Source: an uncultured Chloroflexota bacterium
GTDB taxonomy: Bacteria; Chloroflexota; Chloroflexia; Thermomicrobiales; UBA6265
Direction: 5' to 3'
DNA length: 64,000 nucleotides
NCBI GenBank assembly: GCA_937901745.1
Contig: CALGSZ010000157.1
Span: 1-64,000, forward strand
The first letter of the stretch is position 1, and every line of letters begins with the position of its first letter. This document shows, in pieces, positions 44,003 through 54,099 of the stretch. Both the position numbers and the translations under genes were made by a program. Under the pieces are notes generated by a model, which worked only from the letters and a program-made list of their open reading frames with translations, had not been told where the DNA came from and searched no databases.

Positions 44003-44890
44003 TCAGGTGCTCATCACGTTGCGCAGCTGACCGAGGCGGTCGATCTCGATGACCACCTCGTCGCCGGGCTTGAGCCACGGCTTGTCCGGCCGCCCCATCG
44101 CCACGCCTTCCGGCGTTCCGGTCACGATGACGTCACCGGGATCCAGCGGGAAGTACCGGCTGATGTAGCTGATGATGTTTGCGACGGAGAAGATCATGTC
44201 CGCGGTGGTGGAGTCCTGGCGGACCTCACCATTCACCAGGCAGCGCAGGCGCAGCTGCTGCGGATCACCGACCTCATCGGCGGTCACCAGATAGGGGCCG
44301 ATGGGGAGGAACTTATCGAGCGTCTTGCCGAGGAGCCACTGGCTCGTGCGCATCTGCAGGTCCCGGACGCTGACGTCGTTCGCGCAGCAGTAGCCGAAGA
44401 CATAGTTGAGCGCGTCGGCTTCCTCGACGTGGTATGCCCGCGTGCCGATGACCACGCCCAGCTCGACCTCATAGTCGTACTGGTGCGCAACCGGCGGCAT
44501 CGGAATGGATTCGCCGTGCGCGGCAATCGCGTTGTTGTACTTGGAGAAGAGGACGGGGTACTCCGGGATCGGCGCGTTCGTCTCGATCGCGTGCTTGCGG
44601 TAGTTCAGCCCGACGCAGACGATCTTGCCCGGATTCGGGACGCAGGGTCCGTGCCGAAGTCCAAGCTCATCGAGCAGCCACGGCTCACCGGCAGCGGCGA
44701 GCGTCGCCCGGCGCACCAGCTCTTGCAGCGTCTCCAACGCCGCCGATCCACCGGCGAAGACGTCCTCCATTGATGCGGGAGCATTCTCGACCCCGAGTGC
44801 CTTCGCGGCTGCCGCGACATCGACGACGCCTGAATCGATCTTCACGCCGAGGCGAAGCGCGTCGCCCTCACGAAAGGTCAGGAGCCTCAT
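44003..44890 (-). CDS. Fumarylacetoacetate hydrolase-family protein
   Basis: 295 residues. The family metal site is visible: IVCVGLNYRKHA, PVLFSKYNNAIAAHGESIPMP, YDYEVELGVVIG (two Glu ligands) and a downstream ANDVSVRDLQMRT with the acidic ligand. The C-terminal part has PGDVIVTGTPEGVAMG. Members hydrolyse or decarboxylate beta-diketo acids from aromatic or sugar-acid degradation, for example ketodeoxy acids. ATG 44890 has AAAGGGGTGA ahead. It lies 89 bp behind the aminotransferase on the same strand. Confidence 0.9.
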   Translation of the reverse strand: MRLLTFREGDALRLGVKIDSGVVDVAAAAKALGVENAPASMEDVFAGGSAALETLQELVRRATLAAAGEPWLLDELGLRHGPCVPNPGKIVCVGLNYRKHAIETNAPIPEYPVLFSKYNNAIAAHGESIPMPPVAHQYDYEVELGVVIGTRAYHVEEADALNYVFGYCCANDVSVRDLQMRTSQWLLGKTLDKFLPIGPYLVTADEVGDPQQLRLRCLVNGEVRQDSTTADMIFSVANIISYISRYFPLDPGDVIVTGTPEGVAMGRPDKPWLKPGDEVVIEIDRLGQLRNVMST

Positions 44891-44979
44891 TCAGTTCACC
44901 CCTTTCCATGCCGACGGCGGGCGCGTCGCGCCCGCCGACGTTTTCCAGCCACAGCGGTAGGTTACCAGACGCACCGGTA

Positions 44980-46164
44980 TTAGGTCGTCACCCCCGCGAC
45001 CGGCTGCTTGGCGGCGGCATGGCGCTCCGCGAATCGCACGATCCGCTTGCACCCCTCGGTCACTGCCTCGTCGGACGAGGCAAGCGAGATGCGCACCATT
45101 CCTTCCGCCTGGGAGCCAAAGGTCGCGCCAGGAGCGACGGCGACCCGCTCCTCCTCAAGGAGCATCCGGGATATGTCGCGGCTCGGCAGCCCGGTCGAGC
45201 GCAGGTCGACCAAGGCGTAGAAGGCGCCGTTCGGCACCACGGGCAGGAGCCCAGCGCCACCCAAGATCTCCCGCACGATTTCCCGGCGCCGGGCATAGGC
45301 CGCGCGCATCTCCTCGACGCACGCTTGCGGCCCAGTCAGCGCCGCCTCCGCCGCGCGCTGCGAGACCGAGGGAGCGCAGGAGGTCGTCGTCTCCATGATC
45401 TTGCCCGCCAAGGCGACGATCTCCGGTGTCGTGATCGACCAGCCGAGCCGCCAGCCGGTCATCGCGTATGTCTTCGAGCAGCCGGAGACGGCGATGACGC
45501 GGCCATCAGTGTCGTAGCGGCCGGCAGAGACGTGCTCGCCCTCGTAGACCAGCTCCTCGTAGACCTCGTCGGCGAGGAGGAAGATGTCGCGCTCCGCCGC
45601 GAGCCGAACCATCGCCTCGACCGTCTCAGCCGGGAACACCGCGCCAGTCGGATTCGAGGGATTCGTGATGACGAGCACCTTCGTCCTCTCGCCGATCAGC
45701 GGCGCGACCTCCGCTGGGTCCGGTAGGTAGCCGCGCTCTGGCCGGCAGGGATAGGGAACGGGCCGGGCGCGTAAGAGCTCGACGATGCTGACATAGTTCG
45801 GCCAACCGGGGTCGGGGATCAGGATCTCGTCGCCCTCGTCGAGGATCGCGGCGAGGGTCGCCATGATTGCGTTGACCGCACCCGCGCCAACCAGCACCTG
45901 CTCCGGCTGCACCGGCCGGCCCCACCGCGCCGCGTAATGCTCCGCGACGCACGCCCGCAGGCTCGGCAGTCCGGCATTTGGTGTGTACCGGGTAAAGCCG
46001 TCGCGAGCATCGGCGAGCGCCGCTTCGATGATATGGTCGGGCGTGCGGAAGCTCGGCTCCCCGACTTCCAAGTGGATCACGCCATCGAGCTTCGAGGCGA
46101 GCTCCATGACCTCCCGTATTCCCGACCTCGGCAGGCGTTCCGCCAGCCGCGAATGGCTCCTCAT
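44980..46164 (-). CDS. Class I/II PLP-dependent aminotransferase
   Basis: 394 residues of the aspartate/aromatic aminotransferase fold type I. The PLP Lys is in SGCSKTYAMTGWRLGW. Other landmarks are VIHLEVGEPSFRTPDHI, GAGAVNAIMATLAAILDEGDEILIPDPGWPNY, ITNPSNPTGAVFP and the phosphate-binding Arg after the Lys motif. The amino donor is unknown. ATG 46164 is preceded by GGAGGAACGGCGGAA; a TTG at 46185 is less likely. Confidence 0.92.
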   Translation of the reverse strand: MRSHSRLAERLPRSGIREVMELASKLDGVIHLEVGEPSFRTPDHIIEAALADARDGFTRYTPNAGLPSLRACVAEHYAARWGRPVQPEQVLVGAGAVNAIMATLAAILDEGDEILIPDPGWPNYVSIVELLRARPVPYPCRPERGYLPDPAEVAPLIGERTKVLVITNPSNPTGAVFPAETVEAMVRLAAERDIFLLADEVYEELVYEGEHVSAGRYDTDGRVIAVSGCSKTYAMTGWRLGWSITTPEIVALAGKIMETTTSCAPSVSQRAAEAALTGPQACVEEMRAAYARRREIVREILGGAGLLPVVPNGAFYALVDLRSTGLPSRDISRMLLEEERVAVAPGATFGSQAEGMVRISLASSDEAVTEGCKRIVRFAERHAAAKQPVAGVTT

Positions 46165-46257
46165 TTCCGCCGTTCCTCCGCTCAAATCTCGACTTCCGCG
46201 GAGAGGGTATCACGTCCGTCCGGGCCGCGAACCTTACGGTGGTAAGCTTGCTTCGGC

Positions 46258-47715
46258 ATGAATGACGCATCCGCCGACGCGCCGTCGTCCGGCAATTTCC
46301 GCGGCCCGCGCCGGCTTTGGGCGTATGGTCTCGGCATGCTCTTGCCGGCAGGATATCTCGCCTGGCGGTATCCCCTTTGGCCGCACGCCGACCAACTGAC
46401 CGATCTCGGCCGGCTTTCGAACTACGCCGTCGCGCCATTCATCGCCTGGGCCGCGTCGGTCGCCATCTTCTTCCTTCTCTATCTCCTCGCGATCCGCGAG
46501 TGTCAGCGCGTCGCTCCAGACAAAGCGTGGCGACCCATTTTCGTCTGTGGCGCGCTCCTCGCCGGCACGATGGCGATGGTCTACCCGTTCAACGCCATTG
46601 ACATCTTCATTTACGCCGTCCGTTCCCGCCTCTTCACCGAGTACGGCGAGAATCCGATCGCCGTTGAGCCGATCAGCCATCGCGACGACCCGTGGCTCCC
46701 CTTTGCTTCGCTGCAGTGGGCCGATGACGTCTCGCCGTACGGGCCACTGTGGAACTGGATTGCCGCGCCCGCGACGCTCCTCTCCGGTGAGAAGATCGAG
46801 GTCGCGGTTGTCGTCTACAAGTTGCTAGCCGCCGTCTGCGCGCTCATCGGCGCGTTGATCGCCGGCCGCGCGGTTGGCGCGGTCCGTCCTGATCTCGCGC
46901 CGACCGCATCTCTGATCTATCTTTGGAGCCCGCTCGTCCTTTATGAGGGCGTGGCGAACGGCCACAACGATGTCGTCCTGGCGGTGCCGCTACTTCTGGC
47001 CATCTTCTTCTGGCAGCAGCAGCGCGACGCCTGGGTCATCCCCGCGCTCGTTGCATCGGTCTGGATCAAGTACGTCACGATCCTCCTGCTGCCACTGGCT
47101 GCCGTCGCGATCTGGCGGCGCTCATCTCCCGCGGCGCGTCCTGGACTCATCGCCAAGACGACCATCGCCAGCGTCGTCGTCACCCTGGCATCATTTGCCC
47201 CTTTCTTCGACCCCCCCGCCGTCCGGGAAAGCATCGACCGGCAAAGCTCTATCGTCATGACATCGCCGACGGCACTAGCAGTCGAGCTTATGCAACCTGC
47301 CTACACCTATGACCAAATCGTCGGGTGGGCTCGCTGGGTCGGCATCGGCGTGGTCGGAGTGGCGCTCGCGTTCGGAGCCGTCGCAACGTGGCGCGAATTC
47401 GAACGATTCCCTCGCGCTGGCTTCGAGGTCCTGTTCGTCTATCTTCTCGTCGCCGCTTTGACGTTCCGCAGCTGGTACGTCATCTGGATCGTCGCGCTCG
47501 CCGCGGTGCTGCCGCTCGGCTGGCCGTTCTGGCGAGCAACCTCGTGGTCGTTCGGCGCCGTCGCGGCTTATGGACTCTTCATTTGGGGCTGGGAGTGGTG
47601 GAAGGTGGATTATTCGACGCTGCTGCGGCCCGGCATCGCGATTCTCTTTGGGCCGCCGCTGTTGGCAACCATCGCGGAAGTGGTCGTCCGCGCAAAGCGC
47701 CGCCGGGGAGCGTAG
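46258..47715 (+). CDS. GT-C-type membrane glycosyltransferase
   Basis: 485 residues with about ten membrane segments. Loop 1 carries YPFNAIDIFIYAVRSRLFTEYGENP, the acidic first-loop motif of polyprenol-phosphate-sugar-dependent GT-C transferases such as the MptA/MptB mannosyltransferases, and PYGPLWNWIAAPA follows. The donor would be polyprenyl-phosphate mannose or glucose and the active site extracytoplasmic. Both the sugar and the acceptor are unknown. It diverges from the aminotransferase; no clear ribosome site precedes ATG 46258. Confidence 0.82.
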   Translation: MNDASADAPSSGNFRGPRRLWAYGLGMLLPAGYLAWRYPLWPHADQLTDLGRLSNYAVAPFIAWAASVAIFFLLYLLAIRECQRVAPDKAWRPIFVCGALLAGTMAMVYPFNAIDIFIYAVRSRLFTEYGENPIAVEPISHRDDPWLPFASLQWADDVSPYGPLWNWIAAPATLLSGEKIEVAVVVYKLLAAVCALIGALIAGRAVGAVRPDLAPTASLIYLWSPLVLYEGVANGHNDVVLAVPLLLAIFFWQQQRDAWVIPALVASVWIKYVTILLLPLAAVAIWRRSSPAARPGLIAKTTIASVVVTLASFAPFFDPPAVRESIDRQSSIVMTSPTALAVELMQPAYTYDQIVGWARWVGIGVVGVALAFGAVATWREFERFPRAGFEVLFVYLLVAALTFRSWYVIWIVALAAVLPLGWPFWRATSWSFGAVAAYGLFIWGWEWWKVDYSTLLRPGIAILFGPPLLATIAEVVVRAKRRRGA

Positions 47716-47732
47716 GGTAACTCCCCGGCGGC
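47699..47732. terminator. Terminator stem-loop between convergent genes
   Basis: A perfect 12-bp stem, GCCGCCGGGGAG (47699-47710) with CTCCCCGGCGGC (47721-47732), starting inside the last codons of the glycosyltransferase gene and followed by TTGGGTT. It serves this gene and possibly lpdA on the other strand. Confidence 0.65.
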
Positions 47733-47751
47733 TTGGGTTCGTGCGCCTGGA

Positions 47752-49173
47752 TTAGATGTGGATCGCGTGGCCGAGCCAGTCGTGGGCGGCTTCGCCGATG
47801 ACCTCGGAGACCGTCGGGTGCGGATGGACGGTGATCGCCAGCTCCTCGGGCGTGCTGTCAACCAACCGCGCAAAGGCCGCCTCGGCGATCAGCTCGGTCG
47901 CGTGCGGCCCGATGATGTGGACGCCAAGCAGGTCGTTGGTGTCCGCGTCGGCGACGATCTTCGCGAAGCCGTCCGGATGCCCCTCGATGGTCGCCTTCGC
48001 ATTCGGCTTCATCGGGAACCGGCCAACGCGCACGTTGTGACCCCGCTCGCGCGCCTCCTTCTCGGTCAAGCCGACGCTGCCGATCTCCGGCGTGCAGTAG
48101 GTGCAGGACGGGGAGTTGAGCTCATCTAGCGGGAAGGGATTCAAGCCGCAGATGTGCTCGACGGCGATGATCCCGTGGTGCTGGGCAGTGTGCGCCAGCA
48201 TCTGCCGGCCGTTGACATCGCCGATGGCGTACACATGCGGCACGTTCGTGCGCATCATGTCGTCCACGACGATGAAGCCGCGCTCGGTCTTGACGCCAAC
48301 CTCCTCCAGGCCGATGTCCTCGATGCAGCCCTCGCGGCCGATGGCGACGAGCAGCGTCTCCGCCTCGACGATCTTCTCCTTGCCCTTGGCATCGGTCAGC
48401 CGCATCCGGACGCCTTTGTCGCTGACCTCGATGTCATCGGCCGTCGGGCGAGCGCCGGGCACGACGTCGATCTTCTGCCGCTGGAAGGCGCGGGTGAGAT
48501 GCTGAGAGATCTCCTCGTCCTCCTGCGGGACGATATTCCCGACGAGCGTCACCTTCGCGCCGTAGCGATGGTAGACGGAGGCCCACTCGACGCCGGTCGC
48601 GCCGCCGCCGCGGACGATGAAGCTCTTCGGCAGGTGATCCAGGACGACGGCATGGTCAGAGTTGATCACCACCTTACCATCGAACGGGACGCCCTTGATC
48701 GGCCTGGGCCGGGAGCCGGTGTTGATGATGACGTCCTTCGCCTTGATGCTGAACGGCGCGCTGCCATCGTTCGGCGTCACGCCGACCATCGTTGGGGACA
48801 GGAGCCGGCCGCGGCCCATGAAGACGGGGATCTTGTGCTTCTTCTCGAAGAGATAGAGGAGACCCCGATACTGTCCCTCGACGATCTTCTTCGATCGCTC
48901 GAGCGCGGCTTCATAGTTGAAGGCGACGTCGCCCTTGATCTCGACGCCGAACTCTGACGCGCGCTTGACCTGATCGAAGACATCGGCCGACTTGAGGAAC
49001 GCCTTCGTCGGGATGCAGCCGCGGTGCAGGCAGCACCCACCCAGAATCAATTCCTCGACGACCGCGACATTCAGCCCGAGCTGCTTGGCCCGGATTGCGG
49101 CGACGTACCCTCCCGTGCCGCCGCCGAGTAATACAAGATCGAACTCGTGGGTCGGGCTTGCCACCTCAGGCAT
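47752..49173 (-). CDS. lpdA: Dihydrolipoyl dehydrogenase
   Basis: 473 residues. FAD-binding GGGTGGYVAAIRAKQLG, the redox disulphide in GGCCLHRGCIPTKA (Cys48 and Cys53; the residue before it is Cys47 instead of the usual Thr), NAD-binding IVRGGGATGVEWASVYHRYG, and the C-terminal catalytic dyad HPHPTVSE. This is the E3 subunit of 2-oxoacid dehydrogenase complexes or the glycine cleavage system; the other subunits are not in the window. ATG 49173 is preceded by GGGGGAG; a terminator-like hairpin lies 42 bases upstream of it. Confidence 0.94.
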   Translation of the reverse strand: MPEVASPTHEFDLVLLGGGTGGYVAAIRAKQLGLNVAVVEELILGGCCLHRGCIPTKAFLKSADVFDQVKRASEFGVEIKGDVAFNYEAALERSKKIVEGQYRGLLYLFEKKHKIPVFMGRGRLLSPTMVGVTPNDGSAPFSIKAKDVIINTGSRPRPIKGVPFDGKVVINSDHAVVLDHLPKSFIVRGGGATGVEWASVYHRYGAKVTLVGNIVPQEDEEISQHLTRAFQRQKIDVVPGARPTADDIEVSDKGVRMRLTDAKGKEKIVEAETLLVAIGREGCIEDIGLEEVGVKTERGFIVVDDMMRTNVPHVYAIGDVNGRQMLAHTAQHHGIIAVEHICGLNPFPLDELNSPSCTYCTPEIGSVGLTEKEARERGHNVRVGRFPMKPNAKATIEGHPDGFAKIVADADTNDLLGVHIIGPHATELIAEAAFARLVDSTPEELAITVHPHPTVSEVIGEAAHDWLGHAIHI

Positions 49174-49214
49174 TGGTACGCTTACTCCCCCTGCTGTGCA
49201 TGTCGCGGCGGCAT

Positions 49215-49259
49215 AAAAACCCGGCCGGGCTCGCCGCGATTAGCCCGTTTCGGCCGGGT
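49215..49259 (-). terminator. Terminator-like hairpin immediately upstream of lpdA
   Basis: On the minus strand ACCCGGCC (49259-49252) and CGGGCT (49247-49242) pair with AGCCCG and GGCCGGGT on the other arm (49231-49219), followed by TTTTT (49219-49215). It lies 42 bases before the lpdA start; it could be an attenuator or could insulate lpdA from antisense transcription across cphB. Confidence 0.5.
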
Positions 49260-49301
49260 CAGGCCTGCGGAAAGTATACGGCTTCTTGGGCAAAGCCCCG
49301 T

Positions 49302-49330
49302 TTGACGCGCGGAACGTGGCGCGGTACAGT
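49302..49330 (+). promoter_or_regulatory. Promoter of the cyanophycin genes
   Basis: TTGACG (49302-49307), 17-bp spacer, TACAGT (49325-49330), leading to cyanophycinase at 49445. Confidence 0.65.
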
Positions 49331-49444
49331 CGGTCGAAATGAGCGTCCGCGCCGAAATTTCTTGCCGAGTCGACCGGGCTGAAACGGGAAGACAGGTCTG
49401 AGCGTGGACATCACCCCAACAGCTGACTAGCGAGAACTTCGTGC

Positions 49445-50305
49445 ATGTCTACGATTTCTGCTGAACCCACGACCTTGAATCAATCCGGTAACGATGGCTC
49501 CGCGCGCTCCCTCGTCCGAGGACCGATCATGCCAATCGGGGGAGCTGAAGACAAATTCAACGACCGGATCATTCTCTCCACATTTGCTCAGCTCGCCGGC
49601 GGGCGAGACGCGCGAATCGCGATCATGCCCACCGCGTCCTCGATCGAAGCTGCTGGCGAGCGGTACAAGGCGATCTTCCTGGAGCTTGGCGTCAGCGAGG
49701 CCGACGTCGTCTACATCGCCGACCGGGAGGACGCCAACGACGACGAAGTCCTCGAAGCGCTACGCACCGCGACTGGCATCTTCATCACGGGCGGCAACCA
49801 GATGCGCCTCTCGACGATCGTCGGCGGGACAAAGGCCGCCGCCCTGGTCAAGGAGCGGAACGAGGCGGGCGCGGTCGTCGCCGGTACCAGCGCGGGCGCC
49901 TCGATCCTCTCGTCCCACATGGTCGCCTTCGGAGCGAGCGGCGAAGTTCCCCGGCAGCGGATGGCACAGATGGTCGCCGGCTTCGGGCTCGTGCCAGAAT
50001 TGATCATCGATCAGCACTTCACGCAGCGCGATCGGATCGGCCGCTTGTTGATGTTCGTCGCCTCGAATCCGGGCCTACTCGGCGTGGGCATCGACGAGGA
50101 CACGGCGGCATTGATCGGAGCGAACGGCGTGCTGGAGGTGATCGGCCGCCATACGGTCACGATCGTCGACGGCACCCACATGTACTCTGATATCTTTCAG
50201 GTGAAGCGGCACAGTCCCATCACCATCAGCGGCGCAATGTTGCATGTCTTGACTCCCGGGCGTCGCTTCGACCTCAACTCTCGCCGCCTGCTCGATCGCC
50301 TCTAG
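49445..50305 (+). CDS. cphB: Cyanophycinase
   Basis: 286 residues of the peptidase S51 family. The catalytic Ser is in AGTSAGASILSS (about residue 150); GPIMPIGGAEDKFNDRII and FITGGNQMRLSTIVGG are family landmarks, with VPELIIDQHFTQRDRIGRLL towards the end. The enzyme cuts the multi-L-arginyl-poly-L-aspartate store into beta-Asp-Arg dipeptides. There is no signal peptide, so it acts on an internal store. It is followed 111 bp later by cyanophycin synthetase in the same direction. Confidence 0.93.
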   Translation: MSTISAEPTTLNQSGNDGSARSLVRGPIMPIGGAEDKFNDRIILSTFAQLAGGRDARIAIMPTASSIEAAGERYKAIFLELGVSEADVVYIADREDANDDEVLEALRTATGIFITGGNQMRLSTIVGGTKAAALVKERNEAGAVVAGTSAGASILSSHMVAFGASGEVPRQRMAQMVAGFGLVPELIIDQHFTQRDRIGRLLMFVASNPGLLGVGIDEDTAALIGANGVLEVIGRHTVTIVDGTHMYSDIFQVKRHSPITISGAMLHVLTPGRRFDLNSRRLLDRL

Positions 50306-50416
50306 CGGCCGCGAGTCAGGACGAGCAACCGAAAGCGGGCCTCGGGATCTGATTCGGTCTCAAGGAGAATCGGCAATCGGCCAGTGGCGATCGGCGCCTG
50401 GCCGGCGGAGAGCGCG

Positions 50417-53062
50417 ATGATCGAGGTCCGCAGCACCACCGTCTACCGCGGTCCCAACATCTGGGCGAGGATGCCCGTGATCCTCATGGTCGTCGACATC
50501 GGCGAGCTCGAGGATCGGCCGACGAACAAGATCCCTGGGTTCTACGAGCGGCTCACAGAGCTGTTACCTTCCCTCTACGACCACGGCTGCTCGCTTGGAC
50601 GGCCGGGAGGGTTCCTTCAGCGCATGCGGGAAGGAACCTGGATGGGACATGTCCTCGAGCATGTCGCGCTCGAGATCCAGAACCTCGCCGGCGCGGAGGT
50701 GACACGGGGCAAGACGCGCAGCACCAATGAGCGCGGCGTTTACAACGTCGTCTTCGAGCACATGCAGGAAGACGTCGGGCTGGCGGCGGGTAAGCTGGCG
50801 TGCCGCCTCCTCAACCATCTCATCTACAACACCGAGCCCGACTTCGATTTCCAGAAAGCGCTCGAAAACGACGTCATCCGCCTCGCTGAGCAGGTCGCTT
50901 ACGGTCCCTCGACCGGGGCAATCGTCGCCGAGGCGGAACGGCGGCAGATTCCCGTCATCCGGCTGCATCCGCGCCGGTCACTCGTCCAGCTCGGCCACGG
51001 CTGCTATCAGAAGCGCATCTGGGCCACCGTCACGTCGGAAACCTCGAACATTGCGGTCGACATCGCCGGCAACAAGGAGCTGACGAACCGGCTGCTCCAA
51101 GAGGTCGGCATCCCCGTCCCGCGCAGTATGACCGTCCGCTCAGCGGATGAGGCCGTTCGGGCGGCCAACCGCATCGGGTATCCCGTCGTGCTGAAGCCGC
51201 TGGACGGCAATCACGGTCGTGGCGTCTGCATCAATCTCAACAGCGACGCCGAGGTCGCGGAGTTCTTCCCCATCGCCTGGGAAGAGAGCCGCAACGGCGC
51301 GGTCGTCGTCGAGAGCTACATCGCCGGCCGCGACTACCGCATCCTCGTCATCAACGGCCAGGTCGTCGCGGTCGCGGAGCGTGTTCCCGCCCACGTCATC
51401 GGCGACGGCGTCCACACGGTGCGCGAGCTGGTGGAGATCACGAACGCCGATCCCCGGCGCGGAGTGGGGCACGAGAAGGTGCTGACGCGCATCTCCATCG
51501 ACGAGCAGACGATGGAGTGCCTCCAGCGGCAGGGCATCGGACTCGATGACATACCAGAGGCCGGGCAGGTCGTGCGGCTCAAGCAGACTGGCAACATGAG
51601 CACCGGCGGCACCTCGATCGACCGCACGGACGATATCCACCCGGACAACGCCGACCTCGCCCATCAAGCGGCGCTCGTCATCGGCCTCGATATCGCCGGC
51701 ATCGACTTCATCGCGCCGGACATCTCCAAGTCGGTCCGCCAGACCGGCGGCGCGATCGTCGAGGTCAACGCTGGTCCAGGCTTCCGCATGCACACGCACC
51801 CAACCGAGGGGCATCCGCGCCATGTTGGCCGCGCGGTCATTGACATGCTCTTCCCGCCTGGGACACCGACGCGGGTGCCGATCATCGCGGTCACCGGGAC
51901 GAATGGCAAGACGACGACCGTCCGCATGATCGCGCACATCATGAAGACCGCCGGCAAGCGCGTCGGCATGGCCACGACTGACGGCATCTACGTTGATGGG
52001 ACGCAAATCCTGGCCGGCGACATGAGCGGGCCGACCAGCGCGCAGATGGTGCTGAAGAACCCGACGATCAACTGCGCCGTGCTCGAGACAGCGCGCGGCG
52101 GCATCCTCCGGTCCGGCCTCGGCTTCGACCGGGCCGACGTCGCCGTCGTCACGAACGTCGCGGCGGATCACCTGGGCCTGGGCGGTGTCGAGACGCTGGC
52201 GGACCTCGCGCGCGTCAAAGCGGTCGTGCCGCAGTCAGTCTTCCGCGACGGCACCACGGTCCTGAATGCCGACAACGAGTGGACCGTCGGGATGGCGAAC
52301 GTCGCGCGCGGCGAGATCATTTTCTTCAGCATGAACGAGGACAACCCGGTCATCCGCGAGCACGTCCGCAATCGCGGCCGCGCGGTCGTCCTGCGGCAGA
52401 CGAGCCAGGGCGAGATGATCACTATCATCGAGCACCGGCGGGAGACGAGCCTGATCTTGACTCGGCAGATCCCCGCGACATTCGACGGCCGGCTGCGCGT
52501 CAACATCGAGAACGCGATGGCCGCCGCTGGCGCCGCGCTCGGGCAGGACGTCCAGCTCGAGTACATTCGTCACGCACTCCGCACCTTCACGACGAGCTTC
52601 TACCAGACGCCCGGCCGGTTCAATCTGCTCGAGGTGCAAGGAAAGCGCGTCATCATGGATTACTGCCACAACGTGGCGGGCTTACAAGCGCTGATCGACT
52701 TCATCAAGCGCCTGGACGCGCCACGCACCCTGGGCGTCATCACGATGCCGGGCGACCGCAAGGACGAGGACATCCACGCCTTTGGCTGCTTGGCCGGCAA
52801 GCACTTCGATGAGTTGATCGTCCGCGAGGACACCAACACCCGCGGCCGTCCGCAAGGCGCGATCGCCGCCCTCCTGCGCGACGCGGCGATTGAAGGAGGT
52901 ATAGATCCCGCGCGCGTCTCGATCGTCCTGGACGAACTCCAGTCCGCGCGCGAAGCCGTCTCACGCGCGACGCGAGATGACCTCGTCGTCATCCTCGTGG
53001 ATAAGCCAGCGAAAGTCTGGGACGAGTTGATGACGCTCGGCGCCGCTCAAACCGTCGCCTGA
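50417..53062 (+). CDS. cphA: Cyanophycin synthetase
   Basis: 881 residues, full length for CphA. An N-terminal region (IEVRSTTVYRGPNIWARMPVI), an ATP-grasp domain (about 205-480, with GYPVVLKPLDGNHGRGVCINL and IVEVNAGPGFRMH) and a Mur-ligase-like domain starting at VTGTNGKTTTVRMI (about 491), with the Asp/Lys-handling region further on. The enzyme polymerises Asp and adds Arg side groups in an ATP-dependent way to form cyanophycin. ATG 50417 is chosen over the GTG at 50384. It is paired with cyanophycinase upstream, so the store can be both made and used. Confidence 0.95.
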   Translation: MIEVRSTTVYRGPNIWARMPVILMVVDIGELEDRPTNKIPGFYERLTELLPSLYDHGCSLGRPGGFLQRMREGTWMGHVLEHVALEIQNLAGAEVTRGKTRSTNERGVYNVVFEHMQEDVGLAAGKLACRLLNHLIYNTEPDFDFQKALENDVIRLAEQVAYGPSTGAIVAEAERRQIPVIRLHPRRSLVQLGHGCYQKRIWATVTSETSNIAVDIAGNKELTNRLLQEVGIPVPRSMTVRSADEAVRAANRIGYPVVLKPLDGNHGRGVCINLNSDAEVAEFFPIAWEESRNGAVVVESYIAGRDYRILVINGQVVAVAERVPAHVIGDGVHTVRELVEITNADPRRGVGHEKVLTRISIDEQTMECLQRQGIGLDDIPEAGQVVRLKQTGNMSTGGTSIDRTDDIHPDNADLAHQAALVIGLDIAGIDFIAPDISKSVRQTGGAIVEVNAGPGFRMHTHPTEGHPRHVGRAVIDMLFPPGTPTRVPIIAVTGTNGKTTTVRMIAHIMKTAGKRVGMATTDGIYVDGTQILAGDMSGPTSAQMVLKNPTINCAVLETARGGILRSGLGFDRADVAVVTNVAADHLGLGGVETLADLARVKAVVPQSVFRDGTTVLNADNEWTVGMANVARGEIIFFSMNEDNPVIREHVRNRGRAVVLRQTSQGEMITIIEHRRETSLILTRQIPATFDGRLRVNIENAMAAAGAALGQDVQLEYIRHALRTFTTSFYQTPGRFNLLEVQGKRVIMDYCHNVAGLQALIDFIKRLDAPRTLGVITMPGDRKDEDIHAFGCLAGKHFDELIVREDTNTRGRPQGAIAALLRDAAIEGGIDPARVSIVLDELQSAREAVSRATRDDLVVILVDKPAKVWDELMTLGAAQTVA

Positions 53063-53117
53063 TGCGGCATTCTCGCCAGAAATCCGGCCCAGCATTGGGG
53101 CGCCGGACAACAAGCGG

Positions 53118-53150
53118 TTGACAGATTGGTCCATCCCGCCTAGATATAGT
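53118..53150 (+). promoter_or_regulatory. Promoter of the peptide-class ABC operon
   Basis: Consensus TTGACA (53118-53123), 17-bp spacer, then TAGATATAGT (53141-53150), which contains usable -10 hexamers. Confidence 0.65.
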
Positions 53151-53223
53151 CGGACACGGGCCATGCGCTCCGAGCGAAACGACTGCTCGCAGAGAGTGCC
53201 GTCACAACGACGTGCGGTGACAG

Positions 53224-54081
<858 letters not shown>

Positions 54082-54099
54082 GCGAGCGGAGGAGCGACG

